Shown here in pieces: positions 53,800 through 64,000 of a stretch of DNA of 64,000 nucleotides (positions are counted from its first letter, which is position 1; each line of letters opens with the position of its first letter). Source of the stretch: Linnemannia schmuckeri (lineage: Eukaryota > Mortierellomycota > Mortierellomycetes > Mortierellales > Mortierellaceae). The translations under genes were made by a program, and so were the position numbers. A model generated the notes under the pieces. It did not search any database. It was not told the origin of the DNA and saw nothing but the letters and a program-made list of their open reading frames with translations. The stretch lies in NCBI GenBank assembly GCA_029449235.1, contig JANATG010000012.1, forward strand, positions 1,798,001 through 1,862,000, given 5' to 3'.

Positions 53800-54640
53800 T
53801 TACAACAGTAGCAGTAGCAGGAAGCATTTTTACAACAGCAAGAACAACAATCTACATGCAACAGCAGCTTCCCCTTGAATTCTGGAAACAATACGCACAA
53901 CGCTGGGAACAGCAGGATCAGCAAAATACACATTTGATCGAGCTCGTCAAGCAGCTTTAACAGCAACCTCAACTATCAATAGCCATCAACAACCATTCAT
54001 TCCCACAGCCACATCTACGTCGATCACCTCTTAATCCACTCATCCATCCCTAACATCCATCCATCCTCAACCATCCAACTATCCAATCCATTCAGTCTTC
54101 CGCTCATTCTTTCAACAATGTCCAGCTCTCCCAGTCATCAGTCCTTTGGTCAATATAATGATCCTAACCGTCCCGCCGCGAATTCCCATCCAGGATCGAG
54201 TCCTTCACCGGCAATCAGTTAATACCGGATCTGGACGAGTATCTATCGGGTATTGAACTCCATTTTGTAAACAAGGGCTGCCGCGAAAACAAAAGGTTTT
54301 GTTGTTTATTGGTCTGCTGCTCTAGTCAAGGGCCCGCCAGTGGGCTGAGCAGTACCTCAAGTCTTTCTCCTACCCAAGCTGCCGAGTGCATGCCCATTAA
54401 GACCGCCTTTCAAACCCGCTGGAGAGTTATTCGCCTAACGACTAACCTGCGTGCCGAGATCGAGTGCGCCGGATTAGGGTATTATCTATCGCTCTCTATC
54501 CACCATTATAGATATGACTCAACTAGAAACTACGTTTTGCTCCTGGCCCACGTTCTGGCCCCCGGTTACCAGTTGTTTCGAGTCAAGTTTTCAACCCCTT
54601 GTGCTTGAACGCAACTTGGATTTGACGGTCAAGTCACGTG
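53800..54640 (+). pseudogene. Ty3/gypsy gag-like fragments
   Basis: A Gln-rich part (about 53810-53965: QLPLEFWKQYAQRWEQQ...LIELVKQL) precedes an ATG at 54118 that opens MSSSPSHQSFGQYNDPNRPA. After frameshifts, ESFTGNQLIPDLDEYLSGIE (about 54195-54265) and a LFIGLLL / ARQWAEQYLKSFS block (about 54298-54370) follow, then IKTAFQTRW. Acidic DLDEYL, RARQWA and FQ-RW in this order are the usual capsid-like core of fungal Ty3 gag. Several stops and frameshifts make it non-coding. The fragment may belong to the same family as the protease at 58540. Confidence 0.6.
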
Positions 54641-57003
54641 ATACGCCACCAAATTATGCGACTACTTTCTAAGGACACCCTCGGACTTGTACGCTCGCTC
54701 CTCGGCTCCTAGTTCGGTATCCATATCTGGTACCCATCAAAGGGCTACCTAATTAGCACTTCTTGACAATAGTCTTTGCCCTTTGTCCCTTTTGTCCTTC
54801 TGCTCATTCGCCTCTGTCACTTATTACTCATTTCATTTTTGCATTCCTTCATGCCCCATCACCATTCCCGATTTTCATATCCTTGTCTATCCACTCTGCC
54901 TTAGTATTGTTGTGAATTCACCCTTTTTTATTCACGTATTCTCTCTTTTCACGCCACCAACACGCCACCAACTTTCGCTACCTTATTTCGGCCATTAATT
55001 ATTCTTCATTTTTTATCACCAATGCCTTTTCTGCTCTCTTTGTTTGTTTCTTTTCCCCCAAACCTTTAACACATCGTCTACCACTTTTTCTACACCTTCG
55101 ACAACCATCTTCACCACTACCTACGAGCTATCACAATCCTCATTGGTTCTACCTACTCACAAACCCATGATGAGCCAGCAGCCCAAGTCAACCTTCTTTC
55201 GCTTTTCTTCGTTTTCATTCTTTTTTCCCTTTTTTTCTTCAACCATGTTCACTTTTGTTGCTTTTCTCTTTCAACTCGCCCCTTACCCTTTCCGAGTCTC
55301 AACAATCAGAAAGGATGGTACATCAGTTGGTAGTAGTTTCCCGAGTCACCTCTTTTTTTCCATATTCGTTTTATTCTCTTAATTCAGTAGCTTAGTCCCA
55401 GATAGTATAAAAGGGAACCTAGAAGACGCGATTAAAACAGCATCTGCGCTCTGTTGTCAATCTTGCTCCTTCTAGGTAAGCCCCTCCTCCCTCCCCTTTT
55501 ATCATCACTGTTCATGTCGCTCGAACAGTGTGTCTAATAAATCTTCACCCTGTTGTCAATCCTGCTCCTTCTAGCTTTCCCTTGTGCATCTGTTGTATTC
55601 TCTTAGATAGAAAGAGAGAGCGTGAGAATAAATTGTAGATAGGAATATGTGCGTGAATGAATATATAGTAGGAATAGGATTGAGCTGGACAGAGACGCAT
55701 CCTCTTTATTTCTAGTTGCTCGTAATTTATATGCCCCTCTTTTCACATGAGTAAACATGCGGCTGCTAATCATCTCACACATGTTGTGCACGTACACAAC
55801 AGCGTCCGAAGATCCGCACCACTCACTCCCACGACGCAATAAATTTCTTATAAACAAAAAAAAAAAAAAGATCCGCACCACTCTAGTTGTCTCTTACCTG
55901 TATTCGGAGAGATCACAGCCCCCCTTCCCTCTTCCTCTACGTTATCCTTGCCTATGATCTGAGAGATCACAACCCCCCTTTCCTCTTCCTCTTTGTCGTC
56001 TTTGCCAGTTTAGTTGAGACTGCATGGTACCTCCTACAAGAGTTGCTTGAGTATATATAGACCACCTGTCCCCTTATCCTTGCTCCTCAGTCTGCAATTC
56101 AACTTATCTCACCATCTGTTCCTCTGCCCCCCTGTTTCCTTGTATACTCACTTTTCTCTCCCAAACGAAAACACATAAAACAAACACACTTCCTCTTGAG
56201 TCCTGTCTATTCATCGCAGAAACTTTCATAGACTTGTACATATAGCGTATCATAGAACAAAGAACCTCATTCTTTGCCTCACTTTTTCTCCCTTCTTGTT
56301 CCTCTTGCTCCTCTTGCTCTTCTTATTCCCGTTCCCTTGTTCTTGTATCTATTCCCACTGTTAGTGTGATAGTATCGTAGACTATGATAGCATCACAGAC
56401 TATTGTCTTACCTTGTCGTCGCGCTTCCTACCAGACCACCTCCTCATCCAATTATCCACCTCCTCATCTAACACCGCCCCATCTATCCACATCACCATCT
56501 AGCCGCATCACCACCATCCTGGAGCCCATAGCCTAGCGTACATAAATAAATTGGTTTCCCTGTACAATAAACATCATCCATTTCTAATTTTTCCTTCTCG
56601 TTTCTAGTACTCTCTTGTCCTTTCCCTCGTCTTTGTCCCTTTCCATTTTCGTGTTCACATTCTCTTGCTCTGCGCCTATTACAGTTAGTTACACACCTCA
56701 CTTATTGCATCGAGTCTCTAAGACGGAAATCCGACGATGAAGACGAGACAGCGGCAGAAAGAAATGAAAAGTATGGGTATAGTCTTGTATGTGAAGGGAA
56801 AGAAAGAGTGTTTATTACACACCACCAAGGGGCTAGTATGCCTGCCAAGTGGTGACGTCCGCACTTTGTGCCCTTCTTCATCGAATAAAAAAGGCGGTAA
56901 ATTAATAAAAAAACCCGTACCACAACACAGCTCCCTGTTAAGTTTTTTAACCATGGGAGTGAGCGTGATGGGAAAATGTATGAAAGATGTCTAAGATAAG
57001 GTG

Positions 57004-57042
<39 letters not shown>

Positions 57043-57736
57043 AATCACCTTGCTGACTTATTGTGGAAGGACAAAAAAAAATAGCTTTCTCCGGTTGTTA
57101 TGTGAGAAAAATATAAACCTCAACTTGGCCTCGTTTCATGGTGGGTCTGTTAGTGCAAGGTGAAAACGTCATGCTCTAGTTGGCACGCGTGTAAAAAACC
57201 TTGTCGATTTCTCCCATATCGGTGGAGGGTAGTTGCCAAATGAAAATTAATTAGAGCTTCGCAGATCGCGTCCTTCTAGAAGTGGCGGAGCTAGAGCTTT
57301 CACGTTGTGTTATTTTGGTGAATCTCTGTTGCTTGTTGGTGAACCTCTTAACATGTGTGGCAATCACATGTGGGTTCTTTTTGTTGATTCTCTCATAGTA
57401 TAATGAAGCGATCTTTTTGGAATCGAAGTTCTCGTAGGGAATTTCCGAATTCTTAGACTTAGGATATCCTTTCCCTTGTACTTTGTGCAGAAGTCAACAA
57501 CCTTGACAGGCAAGAAGAAGCAAGACTAGAACTAACTTGGACGACACGTTTGATGTCGAAGATCTCCTTGGCGTTCCAACCTCTGGTAAGCAGAACATTG
57601 ACCTGAACACACTGGAGAATTTGATCGGAAGTTTATTACCTATCTTCACTCCGAATCCGATTTCTTTTCCCACTAATCTCTTTGACTATTCTCCTAGGTA
57701 CCCAATGCGACTCTCCTCTTTATTATTCACATTTTT
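54641..57736. other. Decayed repeat DNA with LTR-like words
   Basis: No gene supported. TATA-like boxes occur at 55404 (GTATAAAAGGG) and near 56051 (GTATATATAGACC). Direct repeats: TGTTGTCAATC(T/C)TGCTCC at about 55454 and 55551; GAGAGATCACA(G/A)CCCCC at about 55907 and 55961; AGATCCGCACCACTC at about 55811 and 55869. A palindrome lies at 56365-56397 and a run of about 39 A at 57003-57041. These look like overlapping LTR or leader relics. Confidence 0.45.
56365..56397. repeat. Imperfect 16-bp-arm palindrome
   Basis: TGTGATAGTATCGTAG and CTATGATAGCATCACA are inverted copies with three mismatches, separated by one base. Confidence 0.5.
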
Positions 57737-58110
57737 AACCTTAAAACATGTCCGACACATCTCAATCTACTCAACAACATGCCCCTTTGTACACTTAGCA
57801 TGGGTTACTCGATCTTGTCCAAAACCCCAACGCCAACCGAGAGGAGGTTATTATGCACCTCAAAATCAATTCATCAACGATGCAAACCAGCTGAATCAAC
57901 AATGCGCTGAACTGCAAGCCGAGATCGACGTTCAGGCCCAAATCCTCAACAACTCTGGCGAAGCCCCCCTGCTTACCTTAACCGCTGCTCTCCGCTCCAT
58001 TAGCCCTGACAACTAAGACTCCAGTCACATCCAATTCAAGAACCAACGAGCTCAGGAAGCATATCAAGCAAGTATCACTAACCTTCTCAACCACTTGACC
58101 TCGCATGCCA
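57737..58110 (+). pseudogene. Gag-like N-terminal fragment
   Basis: An ATG near 57748 opens MSDTSQSTQQHAPLYT and a stop. After frameshifts an open frame gives FINDANQLNQQCAELQAEID then VQAQILNNSGEAPL, and further on NQRAQEAYQASITNLLNHLT. The Gln/Asn-rich coiled-coil-like pattern fits the variable N-terminus of retrotransposon gag proteins in this island. Assignment is weak and contextual. Confidence 0.35.
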
Positions 58111-58185
58111 CAAATCGATCGATTTTGGATATCGGATCTGGCTTTTCATTCGAAATGAAATCTGGTCTTTGATTAGCCTCGATAA

Positions 58186-58540
58186 TAAATGGCGCGTACA
58201 TCATTTTATTTGGCATTCGCCATTTGATTTTTCACCCATTTCTTCTCGTATAAAATAAACGTTATTTCGTACTACAATAAATTCATTCCTTCATTCCACA
58301 TTCTCCAGATCCTTCTTGATTCTTGGCATCGCGCCCAACTCCATCAACTGTAATAAAAAAATGGCATGAGCGTCATTTTGTTTTGCCTCCCTCCACTTTA
58401 TTTTCCTTCTTTCTTTGTTTTCTTTCTCGTTCCTTTCATCATGCATAAATAGACATTTAATTCTTTGCTTTTTTGTACTACAATAAATCACGTACTCTTT
58501 TTACTCCTTTTCTCTGTTTCCCTTTGATTCTTGACACCGG
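58186..58540. repeat. Two diverged direct repeats (about 170-190 bp each)
   Basis: Shared words in the same order: ATAAA...ATGGC-TGA/GTA-CATTTT(A/G)TTT, CATTCGCC / CCTCC-CCACTTTATTTT, GTACTACAATAAAT, then CTTGATTCTTG(G/A)CA(T/C)CG near 58315 and 58525. The second ends at the protease fragment, so these may be remnants of a leader or LTR duplication. Confidence 0.4.
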
Positions 58541-58850
58541 TTCACGAGGTCCACGGCCATGTGGGAAATCGAGAGATCCGTGTCCTGATCAATTCTGGCG
58601 CGTCCACGAACTTTACGTGTAGCAAACTACTCCCTAATCTCGGAAAGTTGCAGTGTTGACGGTTGCCCCTGCCTGCTCCTGTAAAGATACTCTTTGCTCG
58701 AGGACAGGTGTCTGTTGCCAAGGATCTGACCATTTTGAGTCGGCGGATGGGTACAGAGAAGGTGTTCATTGATATTACCGTCGTCGACAACTTGCGATAT
58801 GACATGATTCTGGGACAGACATGGTTGGGACAGTGGAATCCTTACGTCAA
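58540..58850 (+). pseudogene. Retroviral-type aspartic protease fragment (Ty3/gypsy), active-site Asp replaced
   Basis: The frame reads VHGHVGNREIRVLINSGAST, where the flap-to-active-site order and INSGAS correspond to the catalytic V-IDSGAS of retrotransposon proteases, with Asp changed to Asn (codon 58591-58593). A TGA interrupts the frame at 58657-58659. Downstream blocks VFIDITVVDNLRYDMILGQTWL (VFIDITVVDNLRYDMI / LGQTWL) are the ILG-WL signature of the second half. Both changes make it inactive. Confidence 0.8.
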
Positions 58851-59654
58851 CTCGACAATGGGAGAACACCGCTGGAAGAGAAGAGGGTCGATGCAGTGAG
58901 CGCAACGTCTACGCGGCTAGACGACAGCAGTAACGGCAAATTACACGAAGACGAGTCCAATGTCGACGAGTGTTGAAGGAGCCAGAGAAAAAGCTGCACG
59001 TGTGTATTATTGAACACAAACACTGTTAGCGTGTTCTCAACCAAAGCGAGAACGAATATAATACTTCTTTCCCGATCGAGGTTGGCAGCAGAGCCGAGTT
59101 GAACGCAATGGTGAAGGATAAGAATCATGGCAGCAAATCGATCCCGAAGACTATTGCGATATTTATACAGGAATGAAGTCCTCCAAGGTAGATTCGACAA
59201 CTTTTGCCTGGCTGGTCCTTATCGACGACATCCTCGTTAGAGCAACAGCTGAATGAATTTTCTTTTTCTTACAAAAAAAAATAAAATATGTTGAGATCCG
59301 CGCAGTTGTTTTATATCTCTCTCTTTCCCTTCGTTCCTCTTCCTTACGGCTGACTGACTAACTAACTGATTAAATGAATGAATGTCCTACTTCATTTTTC
59401 GACTCTATGCGTACCTTGTTTCTGTTGTGGTTTACTTCTAACTTTCACGGCGAACTTGCTCTTCTCTCTTTGACAAGCCTTCATTTTTTTCGCGCTTCAA
59501 TCATTAGCCTTATCTTATCAAGTTTTTAAGGACATATCTCTTTTGGTTTTTTCTTCAATTTTATTCTCATGTTATTATATACTCTTTCTGTTCTGTACAA
59601 ATGGTGCGCATATGCATATTGTTTTTGGAGAGGCGAGGATTGTTGTCTGTACAT
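58851..59654. other. Intergenic, no gene seen
   Basis: Continues from the retroelement relic into T-rich 3'-flanking DNA of the minus-strand membrane-protein gene. No further domain recognised. Confidence 0.45.
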
Positions 59655-61433
59655 CTAAAAGTAGTTGCTCGCATCGTTGCTGTTATATCCCGCACCAGCA
59701 GCAGCAGCAATAGCACCACCCGTGCGCATTTCCAATGGCAATCGTGTACTAGTGCTTCTCACAATCGGAGTTGGGTACTTGTCCGCCTCCACTTCCTTCC
59801 TGTTCTCCGCAGGCGAGAACTCGGACCGACCATAATGCGACGCGTTATAATAAATGTTCCCCGACCGACCGGTCCTGCTCGAGGCCAATGAGGACGTGGT
59901 AGACGACGCGCTGGCACTGCTGGAACGCTTGAGACCGTTGTTGGCAGCACGGGAGGGTGTGGGTGTGAAACCGGTGCGAACGGTGTTGGATCGGTTCAAG
60001 GCTGCGGTCGAGACGATAGGAGCAGTCGAGGTCTTGGTAGGGCCCAGCTTAGCGGTCGAGGCGATGGTTTGAGCCTGTTGATAGTTCTTGGCCAGGGTCA
60101 GTCCGGCGGTTGAGACGGGGGAGAGACGTTTGAGGGACTTGGGTGGTGGTGGAGGAGATTGACGCTTCTGTTGGATGCTGCTCTGGGTAGGGGTCATATA
60201 CCCTTGTTGGCCACGGGATTGGTATGCTGCTGGGGGGTTGGTCACGGCCTTGGAGGGGTTGTAGGGCGTGTACCCTTGGATGGCGTCCAGGGCGGAAGGG
60301 GACTCACGCAGGGGAGGGGAGGAGTAGTCGCTTTCGTCGTCGTCGATTTCGAGGAGGACGGGCTCTGGGCTGTAGGAGGTCATGTTCCCGAGGTCAGCGC
60401 TGCTTGCGATGGAGGTGGTCTTGCTGAAGGAGGGACGGGAGATGAGGATGCTGCCCATGGTCGAGTCGGTTTCTTCGAAGCGGACGACAGGGTTAGAGAT
60501 GGCGGCCTTGGGGCGGTCGAGAGCTGCAACGGCTGCGGCGGCAACACCGCCCCGAGAGCCGGAGGTGTAGATGTCATACTCCTGGGCGGATGACAATCTC
60601 TTGGATCTGGATGACGATGTTGAAGACGAGGAGGCTCGCTTGGCTGCCCTGGCGGAGGGCGTGTTGGCATTGGCGGTCGAGACAGGCTTGAGAGGAGGAG
60701 AAGTACCGGCAGGAGCAGCATCAGACATCAAAGCCTTTCGGCTCATAGATGCCTTCTTGAACAACTCGCTTCTATTAGGATAGGTGTAATTGTCCTCCAA
60801 ATCCTCCTTGCCTCTCACCGCTCCCATGTGATCACGCTTCTCATCATCATCTCCAAACTCCAGCTTCAAATCCTCATCCATATACATTCCCTTCTCACCA
60901 GTGCCTCCAATACCTCCAACAAGCCCCCGAGGCAAACCACGCCTTCCACTCTCTCCATCGTCATTGCCACGACCAGGCCCCTCCTGGATCGCCATCTGCT
61001 GCAACTTAAACGCGCGTCGAGTGCGGAGGCGATGAACCGTTGCAAAGCCCAAAGCCGCGACAAAGAGGACCAAGAAGGATCCATAGATCAAGATTCCTGC
61101 CGTCATGTTGAATCCGCCTACGACCGGGGCGCGTCCAAAGAGAGGGTCGTCCTTAGATGCCGGCAATGCCGTCAATGGGCTCGGTGTCCCGGACGGAGAT
61201 ACGAGCGCTGACGAGGAGAAAGAGGCAGTAATCGAGCGCGAGTCTGGTGCTGCAGACTTGGTTGTTGATGAGGTGACGATGGGTGTAGGAGAGCGCGTAG
61301 TTGTGGTGGTTGTAGTGGTCGTAGTAGTGGTGGTGGTGGTAGTGGTTTTTTCCTCAGTGGTGGTTTTGGGCGGTGGTGGGGGAGCTTCTGTCGAGGTGCG
61401 TTCGAAAGTACGCGTGATTTCTCCGTCTGCCAT
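59655..61433 (-). CDS. Single-pass membrane protein with poly-Thr stretch, function unknown
   Basis: Single exon of 592 residues. No signal peptide is seen. A Pro run (18-22) is followed by about 18 consecutive Thr (30-47) and more Ser/Thr to about 90, likely O-mannosylated if extracellular. One clear membrane segment lies at about 112-134 (rich in I, L, F, V, A), followed by HRLRTRR, the positive side facing the cytosol. The cytoplasmic tail (about 450 residues) is Ser/Pro/Arg-rich with several SP/TP sites and acidic patches (DEDLKLEFGDDDEK). The pattern of a Ser/Thr-rich ectodomain, one span and a charged tail resembles fungal wall-stress sensors or mucin-like proteins, but no WSC or other domain is present. 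An unseen upstream exon with a signal peptide is possible. Confidence 0.75.
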   Translation of the reverse strand: MADGEITRTFERTSTEAPPPPPKTTTEEKTTTTTTTTTTTTTTTTTRSPTPIVTSSTTKSAAPDSRSITASFSSSALVSPSGTPSPLTALPASKDDPLFGRAPVVGGFNMTAGILIYGSFLVLFVAALGFATVHRLRTRRAFKLQQMAIQEGPGRGNDDGESGRRGLPRGLVGGIGGTGEKGMYMDEDLKLEFGDDDEKRDHMGAVRGKEDLEDNYTYPNRSELFKKASMSRKALMSDAAPAGTSPPLKPVSTANANTPSARAAKRASSSSTSSSRSKRLSSAQEYDIYTSGSRGGVAAAAVAALDRPKAAISNPVVRFEETDSTMGSILISRPSFSKTTSIASSADLGNMTSYSPEPVLLEIDDDESDYSSPPLRESPSALDAIQGYTPYNPSKAVTNPPAAYQSRGQQGYMTPTQSSIQQKRQSPPPPPKSLKRLSPVSTAGLTLAKNYQQAQTIASTAKLGPTKTSTAPIVSTAALNRSNTVRTGFTPTPSRAANNGLKRSSSASASSTTSSLASSRTGRSGNIYYNASHYGRSEFSPAENRKEVEADKYPTPIVRSTSTRLPLEMRTGGAIAAAAGAGYNSNDASNYF

Positions 61434-62501
61434 TGTTGTAGATGCTATGAAGGGGGAATGGAAAGGTGCTTTTGGAGGGGGGAGGGGATCTGTACAGGAG
61501 GTTGTTGTTTTGTGTGTGGTGATGACGGATTAAATGTTGTGCGACGATAAAAATGGGAGAGGGCGAGGGAGAGGTGAATAAGGTTGGTGTGGATCGTGCA
61601 GATTGAGACTGTGGAGCCGTGGAGGGGAATGAAGGATTAGGGGTATTACTATAGACAAGAGAGGAAGAATGCTGTACAGGGGAGAGGATAAAGAATAAAA
61701 AGAAGAAAGAAGAGGGGGAAAAGGGAAAAGAGTCCAAGGCGACTGGGGGCATCCTTGCCTTTTATACCGAAAGCGAAAGAAAGGGAGAACAAGCAGGACA
61801 AAAAAGCAAATAAGCAAGCAAGGAAGGAGAATAAGGTCTGATCGAACTAATTGGATGCAAATTGAGGCAAGAGGGAAAACGGAGAAAATCAAATCGGAGT
61901 ATGGAAAGGGAAAGAGTAGAATAGGGTTTGAATGGTTTGAATGGTCGAGAGGGACGGAGAGAGAGGGAGAGGACAAAAAGGGTGTGTTAGGCTGCTGCTG
62001 CATGTTACAGAGGGTAGGGGGGGGAGGATGAAATAAATTAAAATGATCTCGAAACGAAACAATAAATTACCGACATGCAGCTAAGCAGACGTAAAGCAGG
62101 TCAGGGTGCGCCTTCTTGATTGTTAGCGTGTGCGTCCTTGCCTTGATTGTTGATTATTTGAGTGTGTCAGATCAGAAAATTCAACGAAATTCAACGAACG
62201 GTAAAGAGTAATTTGTGATTGTTTGCGTCCACACACACAATAAGGTCAGAAAGAATACAAAAAGGAAAAGGGAGAAAAGGGAAGGTGATGCTAATGGCGC
62301 GGAAAATTGGACTGTTGACTGTGACAGTGCAAGCAGTGAGAAAAGGAAGACAAGGATGAAGGAAAAAGAACGTGGCTGGCTAAGAGAAAGAGAAGAAGGG
62401 GAAAGGAAAGGAAAACAGACAGAGAGAAGGAAGGCTGGGCCGGCTAGAATGCCAGGGAAAGAAGGGAGATGGAGGGGGAGAGAGAAAGTAGCGTAAAAGT
62501 G

Positions 62502-62538
<37 letters not shown>

Positions 62539-64000
62539 AGAAAGAGAGAGAGAAAAAAAGAAACAAAGAAAAGAGCAACAAAACTCCCTCTTTCTCTCCC
62601 TCTCATTTTCATAAGAGAGAAAGTGCGAAAATCGCTACTCCTGACCGGATTTTCACTCATAGGTGGACAACTGGATTGTCACTCCCGGCCATCGAGAGAA
62701 TTACACCGACAGCATGGGATTAACGTGGTGAAAGTTAGAAGAGTGGTGACAACAACATAAACATACCCTGTTCAGGGTACCAACTGGACGATGCGATTCC
62801 TTCCTGTCACACAATTTAATCAAATTGCACCCTCGATGCCAGTGGACGAATGACCTTCCGCCGAAGGGAATAAACAAACTTCTTTGTCTCTTTCTTACCA
62901 TGTCTCTGTCTTGTCTCGCTAAACACTCACGGACAAACTGAATAGACTGGGGTCAACAACTGAATGGGAAAGAGGGGAACCTTGAACCATCAATCCTAGC
63001 ATCACCCCTTATTGCCTTCTTGTTGTTTGAAAGAGTACGTACATATCCATTACTAACATGACATTGTTCCCTCAACCTTCTCCAGCTGCTCTCTGGTCCA
63101 GTACGGTGCACTTTTGGTTTACATAACGATACTGAGCAGGCAAGAAGAGAGCCTTACCCTGGTCTGTGTGTCACTCACTGTATTATGTATATCATACCCA
63201 TCCATCACTGCTCTCAATATTTATGTCACTCTCTGGTCTCCTGCTTTTCGCTTTTTTTTTTTATTTTTTTTATTTTTTTTATTTTTTTTTATTCACCATC
63301 AAAACGATGAATAGGGAATAACAAAAAAAAGGCATTCAGTCACCAGGACCTCATCATCTTTCTTAGGTCTGTCTTGACCACACCAAGCAAGAATGAGACA
63401 CCAAAAGAACACCAGCGCCCTCACCTCATCTTGTCAGCAACATGCCAATAAAGTTAAATTTTTCAAATTACAAGAGGATGGGTTGATGAGGCGGTCATAA
63501 CAAAAAGACCACTTCCGTTTTTCGATCTCAGGCACAACAGACAAATTATTGCCCATTTCAACTTGAAACACGGAGTAGGGAACACACCTCATTCTCACAA
63601 CGCTATGAGGATTGTGTATAGGGTATGAAAGGGCATGCACTGGACATGCATAGGAACAGGACAAGGGTATATAATGAAGTCTACTGACTCATTCCCGCTG
63701 TTCCATCGCAATTATGACCCGCATATTATGCAAAGTAATAACAACGAGGTACAAATGTCCATGGGTCGTCGTCGGTAATCCTGATTCTGACACTACCGAT
63801 CAAGTGGCAACGTGCCCTTCCTCTGTGATCTCATTTTTTGATTTCTATAACTTGTTGTCATAGATGCTTCCCGTTCATCTGTTTAAGGTGCCCATAGATC
63901 TTACCATGACCCTCCCGAACTCATCGTCAAAATAATCAAGATAATTGGTAAAGTGAAAAGAGAGGGCTAGCAGGCAAGAAGAGACAGAGTAGATGCAGGT
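61434..64000. other. 2.5-kb terminal region, no gene recognised
   Basis: The left part is the promoter/leader of the membrane-protein gene, purine-rich on the plus strand. A run of about 34 A lies at 62502-62535, GAGA-rich DNA around 62230-62490, a TACCCTG-TT-CAGGGTA palindrome at 62764-62779, and a T-run interrupted by single A at about every tenth base at 63251-63290. No conserved reading frame or RNA gene was found. Confidence 0.5.

Noticed and set aside
14714..61433. A biosynthetic or defence gene cluster
   Set aside because: The genes belong to unrelated housekeeping pathways with ordinary eukaryotic spacing; a single P450 and one GT61 do not make a cluster.
1..64000. tRNA, rRNA or spliceosomal snRNA genes
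   Set aside because: I looked for box A/B pairs and for conserved U1/U2/U4/U5/U6 cores by eye and saw none; tRNAscan-SE and Rfam would settle this.

Overview
The window is nuclear DNA of a filamentous fungus. Genes carry several short GT-AG introns, low-complexity Ser/Pro/Thr/Gln-rich proteins are common, and long poly-A/T and polypyrimidine tracts fill the intergenic space. The gene complement (GT61 transferase, CYP52-like P450, Gbp2-like three-RRM protein, FAD-monooxygenase and F-box/RNI-like remnants) best fits an early-diverging lineage such as Mortierellomycota/Mucoromycota. That placement is an inference from protein style and was not searched.

Layout. (1) 1-1386: the 3' end of a gene for a membrane protein with a Ser/Pro-rich tail. 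(2) 1.4-14.7 kb: a repeat-rich, decayed island holding a solo LTR-like element with a target-site duplication, an unidentified broken coding fragment, a family of short stem-loops with about 3-nt loops (some in a two-hairpin module), a ~124-bp satellite of about 18 units, a 92-bp tandem repeat, a possible small secreted-protein gene, two convergent F-box/RNI-like pseudogenes, an FAD-monooxygenase pseudogene and a Helitron helicase fragment. (3) 14.7-49.9 kb: a gene-dense block with a Gbp2/Hrb1-like SR-type RNA-binding protein, spermidine synthase, orotate phosphoribosyltransferase, protein phosphatase inhibitor 2, a GT61 glycosyltransferase, a CYP52-like cytochrome P450, a Gln/Asn-rich protein with SILK and RVxF PP1-docking motifs, a zinc-finger FG nucleoporin, a BORCS8-like subunit, a ChaC-type gamma-glutamylcyclotransferase and a TPX2-family microtubule protein. 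Exon boundaries for the spliced genes were worked out by hand; reading phase closes across every junction. (4) 50-59.6 kb: a second decayed island with another copy of the solo LTR and Ty3/gypsy gag, protease and reverse transcriptase fragments. (5) 59.65-61.4 kb: a single-pass membrane protein with a poly-Thr stretch, then 2.5 kb without a recognisable gene.

The genes are unrelated housekeeping functions, as is usual in eukaryotes, and do not form a cluster. Two themes recur by content: PP1 regulation (inhibitor 2 and the SILK/RVxF protein) and RNA handling or export (Gbp2-like protein and nucleoporin). BORCS8-like and ChaC genes are divergent from a 276-bp shared promoter interval. ChaC and TPX2-like genes converge with 112 bp between stop codons.

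The most unusual signals are the stem-loop family, in which copies keep a long helix by Watson-Crick/G-U substitutions, the higher-order satellite, and the 4-bp-TSD LTR pair.
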